A stretch of DNA of 64,000 nucleotides from contig NZ_JACJUK010000002.1 in the NCBI RefSeq assembly GCF_014235875.1, positions 62,001 to 126,000 of the forward strand, in the 5' to 3' direction. Below are positions 1 to 8,672 of this stretch, piece by piece. This DNA comes from Croceivirga lutea (GTDB taxonomy: Bacteria > Bacteroidota > Bacteroidia > Flavobacteriales > Flavobacteriaceae). Made by a program: the position numbers and the translations under genes. Every line of letters begins with the position of its first letter. The stretch's first letter is position 1. Below the pieces are notes generated by a model. It was not told where the DNA came from. It saw nothing but the letters and a program-made list of their open reading frames with translations, and did no database searches.

Positions 1-158
1 GTATCACTAGATTGTTTGGCATATCTATTACCAATAGTAAAAATAAAACTAGCCCCTAAGTTTTGCGCTGTACGCCATAAGACCCCTAAATTTTCTGGTG
101 TTTTACCATTTTGTATGCCAATACCAAAAAACTCGTGTTCAAAATTATCTGTGCTCAC
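1..158 (-). CDS. TrmH/SpoU-type RNA 2'-O-methyltransferase, 5' part only
   Basis: This is the first 52 codons of a gene that runs off the left edge of the window. The start is GTG at 158; an in-frame stop lies two codons upstream, so no earlier start is possible. The visible protein contains GIGIQNGKTPENLGVLWRTA, followed by LGASFIFTIG. This is the N-terminal signature of SpoU/TrmH methyltransferases: the early Asn and the NxGxxxRTA-like stretch belong to the SAM-binding knot family. The family methylates a ribose 2'-OH in tRNA or rRNA. The start overlaps the 3' end of the upstream AGCS gene by 14 bases, which suggests translational coupling. Which RNA is modified cannot be judged from this fragment. 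Confidence 0.75.
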   Translation of the reverse strand, partial: MSTDNFEHEFFGIGIQNGKTPENLGVLWRTAQNLGASFIFTIGNRYAKQSSD

Positions 159-1527
159 TTTTTAGCTTCTGAAAATATTTCTTTGCCTCTTTATTCACTT
201 TTGGTGCCAATAACAAAATGGCTATCATGTTAGGTATCACCATTAAGGCATAGGACAAGTCAATTAAATTCTTGACTAAATCTAAAGAGGCTACTGCTGC
301 AAAAACAATCATAATTACAAAATACCAATTGTAAAGTCTTCCTATTTTAGGATTCGTTAAAAACGATAGGCATTTTACGCCGTAATACGAATAGGTAAAG
401 AGCGTTGACATGGCAAAAGCTGCAACGATGACCATCAATAACACACCTCCCCAATCACCTAAAGAACTATTAAAGGCATTTAGGGTCATTACAATTCCAC
501 TACCTTCTTCTAAATACGCACCACTTAAAATCAGCACTACTGCAGTAAAGGTGCATACTAAAATAGTATCGATAAATGGCCCCAGCATAGCTACTAAACC
601 TTCTCTTATGGGTTCATCATTTTTAGACTGGCCATGATACATAGGTGCAGAACCCAAACCCGCTTCATTAGAGAACATAGCTCTTCTAACCCCTATAATT
701 ACAAGCCCCCAAAACCCACCATTTACAAGTGAATTAAAATTCCAAGCCTCTGTAAAAATTAGTTTTAATGAAGGTAGCACTTGAGAAGCGTTCGCAATCA
801 TTACAAAAATCACTGCTAATAAATATACAATCACCATAAACGGCACTAAGGTAGTAGCTACTTTGGCAATCTTTTGTAGTCCGCCAAAAATCACAAACGA
901 ACTGGCAATAGCTAATAAAAATCCTATTAAAAGTTTCCAATTAAACACGGGATCATCTACAGTGCCCCCTAAGGCAACAATAGATTGCTCAGGTGTTATC
1001 ACACTCATAAAAGTCTCTGTAAACTGGTTTGCGGTAAATACGCCTAAAAAGCCAAACATACCCGCAATACAAAAGAAAATAGCCAAGGGTTTGTATTTTT
1101 TACCAAGCCCTTGGGTAATGTAAAACATAGGGCCACCTTGTAGTTTTCCTTCAGAGTCGGTTGACCTAAACATAATAGCCAAACTTCCCGAATAAAACTT
1201 AATACACATACCTATTAAAGCGGTCATCCAAATCCAAAATACCACACCCGGACCACCATCATGTATAGCAATGGCAACACCAGAAATATTACCTAAACCT
1301 ACGGTAGCCGCCACTGCAGCTGACAAAGCTTGTAACGAACTAACATCACCTTTTGCATTTTTGTCATCATACTTACCTGAAGTAATTGCTATGGCATGAC
1401 CAAAATAACGGTAGGGCAAAAATTTTGAAGTTAAAACTAATAGTAATCCGCCTCCTATTAAAAGAATAAACATGGGCCATTCTGTTCCAGAAATGGCTTC
1501 AGCTAAAAAGCTATTTAATTTTTCCAT
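145..1527 (-). CDS. AGCS-family sodium:alanine/glycine symporter
   Basis: The protein has 460 residues and is polytopic, with about 10-11 hydrophobic segments. It imports small neutral amino acids (alanine or glycine) with Na+ across the inner membrane. Family hallmarks are VGLGNISGVAIAIHDGGPGV near the N-terminus (the conserved GxGN/ISG region), GGPMFYI, and RRAMFSNEAGLGSAPM in the middle. The start is placed at the ATG at 1527, giving MEKLNSFLAEA. A longer reading to 1572 would add 15 Cys/Lys-rich residues with no family resemblance. The gene overlaps the methyltransferase gene downstream by 14 bases. The family is clear; the exact substrate is inferred. Confidence 0.9.
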   Translation of the reverse strand: MEKLNSFLAEAISGTEWPMFILLIGGGLLLVLTSKFLPYRYFGHAIAITSGKYDDKNAKGDVSSLQALSAAVAATVGLGNISGVAIAIHDGGPGVVFWIWMTALIGMCIKFYSGSLAIMFRSTDSEGKLQGGPMFYITQGLGKKYKPLAIFFCIAGMFGFLGVFTANQFTETFMSVITPEQSIVALGGTVDDPVFNWKLLIGFLLAIASSFVIFGGLQKIAKVATTLVPFMVIVYLLAVIFVMIANASQVLPSLKLIFTEAWNFNSLVNGGFWGLVIIGVRRAMFSNEAGLGSAPMYHGQSKNDEPIREGLVAMLGPFIDTILVCTFTAVVLILSGAYLEEGSGIVMTLNAFNSSLGDWGGVLLMVIVAAFAMSTLFTYSYYGVKCLSFLTNPKIGRLYNWYFVIMIVFAAVASLDLVKNLIDLSYALMVIPNMIAILLLAPKVNKEAKKYFQKLKSEHR

Positions 1528-1662
1528 AGGGCGTGAAGTTACACATTTTGCACATTTAGCTAGTGAGCACAAAACCCCAGAAAAGAATACATAATAAAAT
1601 ACATTTTATATTTTAACAGCCTAAATTCCTTAGAATTAATATTTTTAAACAAAAACTAACTC

Positions 1663-3186
1663 ATGAAGAAGAATTTTGCATGGGCCATGGTAATGGTCGC
1701 ATCCCTCCTTTTTATATCATGCGAAAATGATGATTCAGAAGCGCCTACCTTGTTTATGGTAACCATTTCTAGTAGCGAAGGTGGAACAACTAATGCTTCT
1801 ACAGGCGAATATGCATCTGGAACCCTACTTAATTTAACGGCGACTCCTAACCAAGGCTATGTTTTTGAAAATTGGTCTGGTGATGTTTCTGGCACCCTTG
1901 CTAAACTATCAGTAACTGTTGAAGATGATATGACCATAGTTGCCAATTTTGCTCTTGATGAAATTGCCGAAGAACCTGATGAAAAAATTGCCTTTATCAA
2001 TGAAAATTTAATAGATACTTCAGGCTATATTTTCGCTATTGAAAACGGAGGTAAAACTTGTTTTTTAATGGACCATTTAGGTGCCGTTGTGCATGAATGG
2101 ACTTTTGAACTTTCTTTAGGGCAAGATGCAGAATTAACTCCAGAAGGCAATTTAATAGGACTTTTTAAAGGCGATACCAGTCCGGTAAATTTTGGAGGTC
2201 AAAGTGGAATATTACGAGAAATAGACCCTCAAGGTAATGTGCTATGGGAGTATACTATAATTACTGAAGATGAAATTGCGCATCATGATTTTACGCAAAT
2301 GCCTAATGGTAATTTATTGGTTTTAGTGTGGTACCGTATTTCTAACGAAGAAGCCGTAGCCGTTGGCTTAAACAATACAGATGATGTTTTTGTTGAAAAA
2401 GTTATTGAACTAAATCCTGATACAAATGCTGTTGTATGGGAATGGAAAAGTTGGGACCATATAGTACAAGACCATAATAACACCCTTGCTAGTTTTGGTG
2501 ACCCTGAGATAGAGAAAGAAAAAATAAATATTCTATACGCCAATAACGGAGTGCACCAATTTGTGGAATTGGGAGATTTAATACACTTTAACGGTATAGC
2601 CTATTACCCAGAAAAAGATATTATTGCGCTAAGTGCTAATTTTTACAGTGAGGTTTGGCTCATAGACCATAGTACTACAACTAGCGAAGCAGCAACGGAT
2701 ACTGGCGGACAGTTTAATAAAGGAGGTCGTCTACTCTACCGTTTTGGTAACCAAAAAGTGTATGGTGACAACAATGCGAGCAGCACCTTAAACTTTAATC
2801 ACCACCCAAGTTTTATAGAAACTAATGATGCTTTAAGCTTGCTCATTTACAATAATAATAATGCTATTGAACAGTCTAGAGCAATGGAATTTTTATTACC
2901 AGAGTTAACAAGTACGACAACAATAGGTGTCGAACCTTCGTTACTTTTTGATTTTACTGATGAAGACCTCTATTTTGGTAGAGTAAGTGGGGCTGTACGG
3001 TTACCAAATGGCAATACACTTATATGCGAAGGCGATTATGGTTATTGGGAAGTTACTGCAAGTGGCGAATTAGCTTGGAAATACAATGGCCAAGGACAGA
3101 ACTTTTGGCGTGGATTGTATTACACAGCTGATAGTGAAACCATTCAAAATCTAGCGGCTCGAAGCAATTCTTTTAAAGCGAAATAA
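1663..3186 (+). CDS. Lipoprotein with InlB-type repeat and arylsulfotransferase-like beta-propeller
   Basis: The protein has 507 residues. It starts with a lipoprotein signal peptide whose lipobox ends at Cys20 (LLFISC), followed by Asp-rich residues, so it is probably surface or periplasmic and lipid-anchored. Residues about 30-98 form one divergent InlB B-repeat-like module (GGTTNASTGEYASGT, YVFENWSGDV, MTIVANF). From about residue 110 the repeated blades resemble the arylsulfotransferase (ASST) family: GGKTCFLMDHLGAVVHEW, LREIDPQGNVLWEY, HHDFTQMPNGNLLVLVW, LPNGNTLICEGDYGYWEV. ASST enzymes move sulfate between phenolic compounds, but many relatives are untested. A His pair (HHDF, NHHPSF) is present where the family has catalytic or binding histidines. 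It stands alone, convergent with nothing and 70 bases upstream of a tRNA promoter. The function is inferred from the fold only. Confidence 0.7.
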   Translation: MKKNFAWAMVMVASLLFISCENDDSEAPTLFMVTISSSEGGTTNASTGEYASGTLLNLTATPNQGYVFENWSGDVSGTLAKLSVTVEDDMTIVANFALDEIAEEPDEKIAFINENLIDTSGYIFAIENGGKTCFLMDHLGAVVHEWTFELSLGQDAELTPEGNLIGLFKGDTSPVNFGGQSGILREIDPQGNVLWEYTIITEDEIAHHDFTQMPNGNLLVLVWYRISNEEAVAVGLNNTDDVFVEKVIELNPDTNAVVWEWKSWDHIVQDHNNTLASFGDPEIEKEKINILYANNGVHQFVELGDLIHFNGIAYYPEKDIIALSANFYSEVWLIDHSTTTSEAATDTGGQFNKGGRLLYRFGNQKVYGDNNASSTLNFNHHPSFIETNDALSLLIYNNNNAIEQSRAMEFLLPELTSTTTIGVEPSLLFDFTDEDLYFGRVSGAVRLPNGNTLICEGDYGYWEVTASGELAWKYNGQGQNFWRGLYYTADSETIQNLAARSNSFKAK

Positions 3187-3214
3187 AAAACTTTTAAATA
3201 GTTGCTAGTGTAAA

Positions 3215-3246
3215 TTTGGTGTATCGTAAAATGCGTTGTATATTTG
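3215..3246 (+). promoter_or_regulatory. Promoter of the initiator tRNA gene
   Basis: TTTG at 3215-3218 and TATATTTG at 3239-3246 are separated by 20 bases. This matches the Bacteroidetes housekeeping promoter pattern (TTTG, about 19-21 bases, TAnnTTTG). The expected start lies about 7 bases downstream, leaving a leader of about 90 bases before the tRNA. Confidence 0.65.
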
Positions 3247-3342
3247 CCGTCCTGTTTTGCTGAGTAAACCATTTACGTTTCTTAAAAAAACATGAAAGTT
3301 TGAAGATTAGTTGCAACCGCAAAGCAACTTTAAAATATATAT

Positions 3343-3415
<73 letters not shown>

Positions 3416-3426
3416 CTAGTAAAATC

Positions 3427-3457
3427 AAGGCTTCACAGAAATGTGAGGCCTTTTTTT
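3427..3457 (+). terminator. Intrinsic terminator of the tRNA gene
   Basis: The arms AGGCTTCACA (3428-3437) and TGTGAGGCCT (3442-3451) pair over 10 positions with one T-G wobble. A GAAA loop separates them and a run of seven T's begins at 3451. Confidence 0.9.
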
Positions 3458-3693
3458 GTTTCCCAGTAATGAGTATGGAATTGAGGGTTGAACCCTTGTT
3501 GTATTAACTCTGAATTTCGTATGGTGGTATAACCTGATTTATTATAATACTTTAGAACCTTTCGGTTTATTCTTAGCTGCTTCTCGACCTTTAGGAAGAA
3601 TGCTTCCACCTTTTGCCACTGTGCGTATTGGTTTGAAGACTTGCACTTTAAACTGCAGTATTTCAGGAAAAGACTGGTAATCCGGAAATAGGT
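3433..3693 (-). pseudogene. Remnant of a small unidentified gene
   Basis: On the minus strand an 86-codon open stretch with no ATG, GTG or TTG near its beginning ends at a TGA (3433-3435) that lies inside the tRNA terminator. Its later part reads like real protein: KVLKYYNKSGYTTIRNSELI and QQGFNPQFHTHYWETKKGL, with a GFNPxxxTHYW pattern that I associate loosely with small hypothetical Bacteroidetes proteins. The lack of a start, and the abrupt end just where such proteins would continue, suggest a decayed fragment. A second frame on the same strand (about 3540-3712) is also open, so the coding frame is uncertain. No function is proposed. Confidence 0.3.
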
Positions 3694-3750
3694 TCATCCG
3701 GAACAAGAATTTACGACTCAATTAAGGAGTACCTTTTAAGTATAAAATAT

Positions 3751-6700
3751 TTACAATTTTATTTCGAAAGTATAAGTACCCGAATTCAATTCTATCTTAA
3801 GACTTTTATCTTTAGTGTCCACCACAAAATGTATCTCCTTTGCCTTTTTTAATTTTCTACCATTAACGGTAATATTTTTTACTGAATTAGCTTCTAGATA
3901 TAAAGTTGCACTAGTATTGGCAGGCACTGTGGTTTTGTATTTCCAACCATCATCTTGCCACATCCATTCACTTTTAATACGACCATACATACTATCGTAA
4001 TACCCTTTTGCAAACTTCATTTCTTTTGTAGGGTCTGGCTTAGGCTGTAAAACAAAATGCTTAAAGCCTGGGTTTTTCTCATCTCTTTGAATTCCAAGGG
4101 AATAATTGTACATCCATGCGGCTACGGCTCCAAAGGAGTAATGATTAAATGAGTTCATACTATTGTTACCACTAAAACCATTTTCAACTGTATATGAATT
4201 TAAACGTTCCCAAATAGTAGTGGCCCCATTTTTCACAGAATACAACCAAGAGGGATATGAAGTTTGCTGCAACAAGCGATATGCGGTTTCACTTTTTCCA
4301 TTATCAGATAAGGCATGATTAAGGGATGCCGTTCCTATAAAGCCTGTCATAAGCGAATACTTAGGGCGCATAACGCCAAGTTCATCTTCATTTGGCCTTT
4401 GTATAGTAGCCACCAAATTAGAAACAGCCTTTTCTTTGTTCTCTTTGTTTAAAACACCCATATTCAATGGAATGGCATATGACGCTTGTGTATCTACAAA
4501 GTCTCCAGCTTTTTTTTGTTTGTCCTCTGGCAGTGGTGGTCCAAAGCGCAAACTTTGGTTCCCCAAGTGCAACGATTTTCCAGTAGAGGCATCCACATAA
4601 GTCTTATTAAAGAATCTTTTTCGCTCCTCATATTGTTTTTGAAATACTTCAGCATCAGAGCCCTTATCTAACAAGATTGCCGTTTTTGCCAAAATTTCTA
4701 AATCTTTTAAATGATATGCTGTCCAAAATGCGGTGTCCTCATTTTTGAATCCCTCTGGGCTTAACCAATCCCCTAAGGGCCCTTCATTGATTATGCCAGT
4801 CTCTGGGTCTATTTTTGAACTAAGAAAAGTTACATATCTTTTCATAGCATCATAATGTTCCTCGAGCAATGCCTTATCACCATATTGTTGATAGACCTCC
4901 CATGCGACAATGATACCGGCACTTCCCCATAAGGTTCCACCAAAACCGCCACCTACAGGAGCAACATCTGTGAACCTACCATCTTCTCTTTGAATATCCC
5001 TCATTGCCAACATATGCCTGCTTAAAAATGGGTCTACATCAGCAAGATAAGTGGATGCTTCCGAAAAGACATTAATATCCCCGCTCCAACCCATACGTTC
5101 ATTTCGGGCAGGCGTATCTGTGGGAATGGATAAAAAGTTACTTCTCAAAGACCAAGTAATATTTTCCCATAGTTTATTCACTAATACGTTGGAAGTTTCA
5201 TAGCTGGATGCCAAATTTTTGATTGAACTTACCACCAATCCTTTCACATCACCTAAAGGTAATGGTTCGTCTATTCCAGTAATTTCTAAATAGCGGAAAC
5301 CGTGGAAAGTGAAACGTGGACGAATGGTTTCTTCACCACCTTTTCTTATATAGATATCTTGGGTCAATGCTGCGCGAATATTTTCCAACATCACCATGCC
5401 CACATTGGGATCATACTCTCTTAAATCTGGATACTTTACTTCGGCATATCTCATGGTTATGGTATCACCAGCTTTCCCTGGAGGTAATTTTATTTCGGGA
5501 AAACCAACCATATTTTGATTTAGGTCATACACAAAAACATCTGGTCTAACCTCATCGACCCTTACCGGGGTTAATTCTTTTACAATAGAAGGGCTCTCCC
5601 CTATTTGCCCTATTAACTCCATATTTTCATAGCTTAATGCATCTGACTCGTACGTAGTGCCTTCTAATGGTACCTGAACTGCGAACTTCCAGTCTGTGTC
5701 GTCAAAATCGATGGTCGTCCAGCCTTTAATATTAGCTTCCCTATTGGCGTCATAAGCTTCACCTTGAAAAAAACTGCCATATAGTATGGGTCCATCCGTA
5801 TATAATTTCCAATCGGTATTATTGGTGGTAATTACCTTCTCTGTTCCATCACTATATGTGACAACCAGTTGTGCCAATAAGGATTGTCTATCCCCAAAGA
5901 AATTCCAATTTTCTCCACTATAGGTAATATTTCCACTCCACCAACCTTCACTCAACCATGCTCCCAAAGCATTTTCACTTTCAATAAGATCCGTTACGTC
6001 ATAGGTTTTATACATGTGTGTTTTATTATACTGCGTAAGCCCAGGGGTAAAATAATCATCACCTACCCTTTTACCATTTAGGTACATTTCATAAATACCT
6101 CTAGCCGTAACATACAATCTAGCTTTGGTAACTTTTTCATGGGAAGCACTAAATTCCGTTCTCAACATTGGTGCAGCATTTTTACTCGGATTTGCCAGTA
6201 CCAATGTGCCTTCTGCTCCCCCAGCTATATACAGAGAACCATTTTTTAGGTTTAAATTCGAATTTACATTAATGTGTTCTGCAAACAACCCATTATAATC
6301 AGACTCTTTTTCAAAACCATCTGAAAAAAGAGAAATAGAAGGAGCCCTGAAGTTTCTAATATTAATTTTTGAAAAACTGGCTTTTTGACCAGCACCTACA
6401 TAAAAGCCAATATCAGCAACCATTGGAAAACTGATATAATTATTTCCAGAACCTACAGGATTGAGATTGATACCCTTAGGGGCCCTTGGATTATCATCTG
6501 CATTGGGGTTTTTAGTAAGTTCATTATTTTCATCCTTACCGTTGAGATAGACCCTAAAAATTCCAAAATTACATTCTATGTAAAAAGTATGTTTTTCATT
6601 TTTGTTCTTAGCATTTATCAAACCCAAGGGTATTCCATAGCTCTTAAATGGTTTTTCATTACTATCCTCTGGGGCGTATCCCACCCTGTAAATATTAAAT

Positions 6701-7374
6701 TTAGCCAAACCACTTTCCGAGCCATCTACAGCGGCAACATCTAATTCAAAACGTATATAGCTTTCATCTTTTCCAACCTTTACCCCTTGAATATTCATGT
6801 CCTTATCCATTAAACGGGTATCATTCCCACCAAATAGAAAGGATGCTTGGTTACTTTTCGACTTGGCATCTAGCTGAAGTGCATATTCTAATTTAAAGAC
6901 CGACAAATAATGAGAATATAACACCATATCTTCTTTACTTCCACCAATCCATTTCGCACTGTTCCATTGCTCTGAACTTGAATTAGAATCCATTAGTCCC
7001 GTTTCAAACCAAGAAGAATTCTCGGATTTTTTATTTTTTTCATCCCAAACATAAAGCTCCCAAGTGTACTTTGTTCTAGATTGTAATTTTTCACCTTGGT
7101 AAGGAATTGCAAGAGAGACCTCGCTGTTCACTTTTCCACTGTCCCAGACCAAATCTCCCCTTTCAGAACTCACTTTTATCTGATATGCTGTTTGTTGTTG
7201 TCCATGGGCATTGGAATCCGTTTTCATCTGCCAGCTAAAGCGCGGAGTTTCCACATCAATACCTAAAGGAGTTTGCATATATTCTGCAGTAAGCTCCTGC
7301 GTAGGAGTTTGCGCAATGCAGTAACAAATTGTAAAAAATATTATAATGGCTAGTTTGAAAGTTCTATTTAGCAT
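3751..7374 (-). CDS. Secreted alpha-L-rhamnosidase, family GH78
   Basis: The protein has 1207 residues. It begins with a signal peptide (MLNRTFKLAIIIFFTICYCIA, split before QTPTQ) and should act in the periplasm or outside, releasing terminal L-rhamnose from glycans. The domain order is an N-terminal fibronectin-like region (TAEYMQTPLGIDVETPRFSW), then an inserted beta-sandwich at roughly residues 165-345. The rhamnosidase N-domain follows (ARLYVTARGIYEMYLNGKRV), then the catalytic (alpha/alpha)6 barrel and a C-terminal beta domain. The conserved acidic cluster DTPARNERMGWSGD gives Asp753, Glu759 and Asp766, and TTIWERLNS gives Glu1056, the usual GH78 acid and base positions. It is divergent from the GntR regulator and next to the rhamnose operon. 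It is longer than the common 900-1000 residues because of the insert. Confidence 0.93.
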   Translation of the reverse strand: MLNRTFKLAIIIFFTICYCIAQTPTQELTAEYMQTPLGIDVETPRFSWQMKTDSNAHGQQQTAYQIKVSSERGDLVWDSGKVNSEVSLAIPYQGEKLQSRTKYTWELYVWDEKNKKSENSSWFETGLMDSNSSSEQWNSAKWIGGSKEDMVLYSHYLSVFKLEYALQLDAKSKSNQASFLFGGNDTRLMDKDMNIQGVKVGKDESYIRFELDVAAVDGSESGLAKFNIYRVGYAPEDSNEKPFKSYGIPLGLINAKNKNEKHTFYIECNFGIFRVYLNGKDENNELTKNPNADDNPRAPKGINLNPVGSGNNYISFPMVADIGFYVGAGQKASFSKINIRNFRAPSISLFSDGFEKESDYNGLFAEHINVNSNLNLKNGSLYIAGGAEGTLVLANPSKNAAPMLRTEFSASHEKVTKARLYVTARGIYEMYLNGKRVGDDYFTPGLTQYNKTHMYKTYDVTDLIESENALGAWLSEGWWSGNITYSGENWNFFGDRQSLLAQLVVTYSDGTEKVITTNNTDWKLYTDGPILYGSFFQGEAYDANREANIKGWTTIDFDDTDWKFAVQVPLEGTTYESDALSYENMELIGQIGESPSIVKELTPVRVDEVRPDVFVYDLNQNMVGFPEIKLPPGKAGDTITMRYAEVKYPDLREYDPNVGMVMLENIRAALTQDIYIRKGGEETIRPRFTFHGFRYLEITGIDEPLPLGDVKGLVVSSIKNLASSYETSNVLVNKLWENITWSLRSNFLSIPTDTPARNERMGWSGDINVFSEASTYLADVDPFLSRHMLAMRDIQREDGRFTDVAPVGGGFGGTLWGSAGIIVAWEVYQQYGDKALLEEHYDAMKRYVTFLSSKIDPETGIINEGPLGDWLSPEGFKNEDTAFWTAYHLKDLEILAKTAILLDKGSDAEVFQKQYEERKRFFNKTYVDASTGKSLHLGNQSLRFGPPLPEDKQKKAGDFVDTQASYAIPLNMGVLNKENKEKAVSNLVATIQRPNEDELGVMRPKYSLMTGFIGTASLNHALSDNGKSETAYRLLQQTSYPSWLYSVKNGATTIWERLNSYTVENGFSGNNSMNSFNHYSFGAVAAWMYNYSLGIQRDEKNPGFKHFVLQPKPDPTKEMKFAKGYYDSMYGRIKSEWMWQDDGWKYKTTVPANTSATLYLEANSVKNITVNGRKLKKAKEIHFVVDTKDKSLKIELNSGTYTFEIKL

Positions 7375-7459
7375 GTTCTCATTTAATTTAAAAACAATAA
7401 ATATTTAGGGTTTTTACCCCAGAAGTTGATAGGTACAATATATTTTTTTATTCATTAAA

Positions 7460-7476
7460 AACTGTTACGTACAGTT
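7460..7476. promoter_or_regulatory. Palindromic operator between GH78 and the GntR regulator
   Basis: AACTGT and ACAGTT flank a 5-base spacer (TACGT), a perfect 6-bp inverted repeat. It sits 86 bases upstream of the rhamnosidase start and 74 bases upstream of the regulator start. The half-sites resemble the CTGT/ACAG elements in front of the rhaEW gene and of the second GntR gene. Binding by the GntR protein is inferred. Confidence 0.5.
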
Positions 7477-7549
7477 ATGTTGATAATGCTTTAGGTAAGA
7501 AAATGCGACTTTTTTAATTTACTATCTTAGAAAAAACGTTTTGCAATTT

Positions 7550-8572
7550 ATGCTGCATCTTATTCAAATAATAGAAGATTCAAAGGTTCCCAAGTATAAG
7601 CAAATCATAAATTCACTCTTTGCAGCCATTGAAAATGGAGATATTAAGAAAAATGATAAACTCCCTTCTGTTAATGAGCTCTTAATTGAATTCGACATTT
7701 CTAGGGATACTATTGTTAGAGCTTATGATTATTTAAAAAAACTGAAATATGTAGAATCTGTCCCTGGAAAAGGTTACTACATAAAAAAGGATGATTTGGT
7801 TTTAAAAGCAAAAGTCTTTTTACTTTTCAATAAACTCAGCGCACACAAAAAAATAATCTATGATGCCTTTGCCAAGGAATTAGGAGATAATGCCACTATT
7901 GACTTTTTTATTTATGATAATAACTACCGGCACTTTAAAAACCTAATTGAACAAAGTAAATCTAGGGAGTATTCACATTACGCAATTATTTGTCACATTG
8001 AGGAAGGCGGTGATGACCTTATCAATTTTATTGAGAAAGAAATTCCCATAGAAAAACTTATTATTCTTGATAAACGTGTAGAACTTTTGGGGCCAAAAGT
8101 TGGATGTATTTATCAAGATTTTGAAAAGAATATTTATGAGGCGCTTGCCGAACTAAATCCACAATTAAAAAAATACAAACAGATAAAATTATTACTACGT
8201 AAGAAAACCTATCATCCTGTTGAAATAAAAAAAGGGTTTTTAAAATTCTGTGGTCAGTTTGCCTACGATTTTAAAATTGTAGAGGAAATTGAAAACGAGA
8301 TTATTGAAAAGGACACTGCCTATATTAATTTAATGGAAAATGACCTTGTAACCCTCATCAAAAAGATAAAAGAAACTACATATATTCTTGGCAAGGACGT
8401 GGGCATCATTTCCTATAATGATACTCCTTTAAAGGAAATCCTGTTGGATGGTATTACCGTAATATCTACCGACTTTGAACAATTAGGAAGAGAAGCAGCT
8501 AAACAAATTGTAAACAAACAAAAACAGCAAAAAGAAAACCCTTTTTATGTGATTCAGCGGAACTCTCTTTGA
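7550..8572 (+). CDS. GntR-type regulator with LacI-like sensor domain, probable rhamnose regulator
   Basis: The protein has 340 residues from the ATG at 7550. A TTG nine bases upstream is in frame but is less likely. Residues about 1-75 are a GntR winged helix: YKQIINSLFAAIENGDIKKN, LPSVNELLIEFDISRDTIVR, and VESVPGKGYYI for the wing. The rest resembles a periplasmic-binding-protein/LacI ligand domain, ending in VGIISYNDTPLKEILLDGIT and VISTDFEQLGREAAKQIV. This architecture is that of AraR-like regulators, which release DNA when a sugar binds. It lies between the rhamnosidase and the rhamnose catabolic operon, so rhamnose or an intermediate is the likely effector. It is clearly paralogous to the regulator at 32591-33589. 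A -7 element TATCTTAG is at 7523-7530. Confidence 0.85.
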   Translation: MLHLIQIIEDSKVPKYKQIINSLFAAIENGDIKKNDKLPSVNELLIEFDISRDTIVRAYDYLKKLKYVESVPGKGYYIKKDDLVLKAKVFLLFNKLSAHKKIIYDAFAKELGDNATIDFFIYDNNYRHFKNLIEQSKSREYSHYAIICHIEEGGDDLINFIEKEIPIEKLIILDKRVELLGPKVGCIYQDFEKNIYEALAELNPQLKKYKQIKLLLRKKTYHPVEIKKGFLKFCGQFAYDFKIVEEIENEIIEKDTAYINLMENDLVTLIKKIKETTYILGKDVGIISYNDTPLKEILLDGITVISTDFEQLGREAAKQIVNKQKQQKENPFYVIQRNSL

Positions 8573-8601
8573 ATTGCTTGCAAGGTAGATTTTAGAAGTA
8601 A

Positions 8602-8627
8602 GAACAGAACTGTACAGAATACTTTTG
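8602..8627 (+). promoter_or_regulatory. Promoter with direct-repeat operator for the rhamnose operon
   Basis: GAACAG (8602-8607) and GTACAG (8612-8617) form a direct repeat with a 10-base period. They are followed at once by a -7 element TACTTTTG (8620-8627). A 16-base block matching at 13 of 16 positions occurs at 32566-32581 next to the second GntR gene. An operator placed against the -7 element fits repression. The protein that binds is inferred to be the GntR-type regulator. Confidence 0.5.
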
Positions 8628-8672
8628 AATTAATGAATACATAGTTTTGAATCATATTTTTAGAACAACAAA

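Noticed and set aside
3416-3750. Integrated element at the initiator tRNA
   Set aside because: No repeat of the tRNA 3' end and no integrase gene were seen in the flank; only a possible remnant is reported.
7541-7549. TTG start for the GntR regulator
   Set aside because: An ATG nine bases downstream gives the normal family N-terminus; the extra residues QF add nothing.
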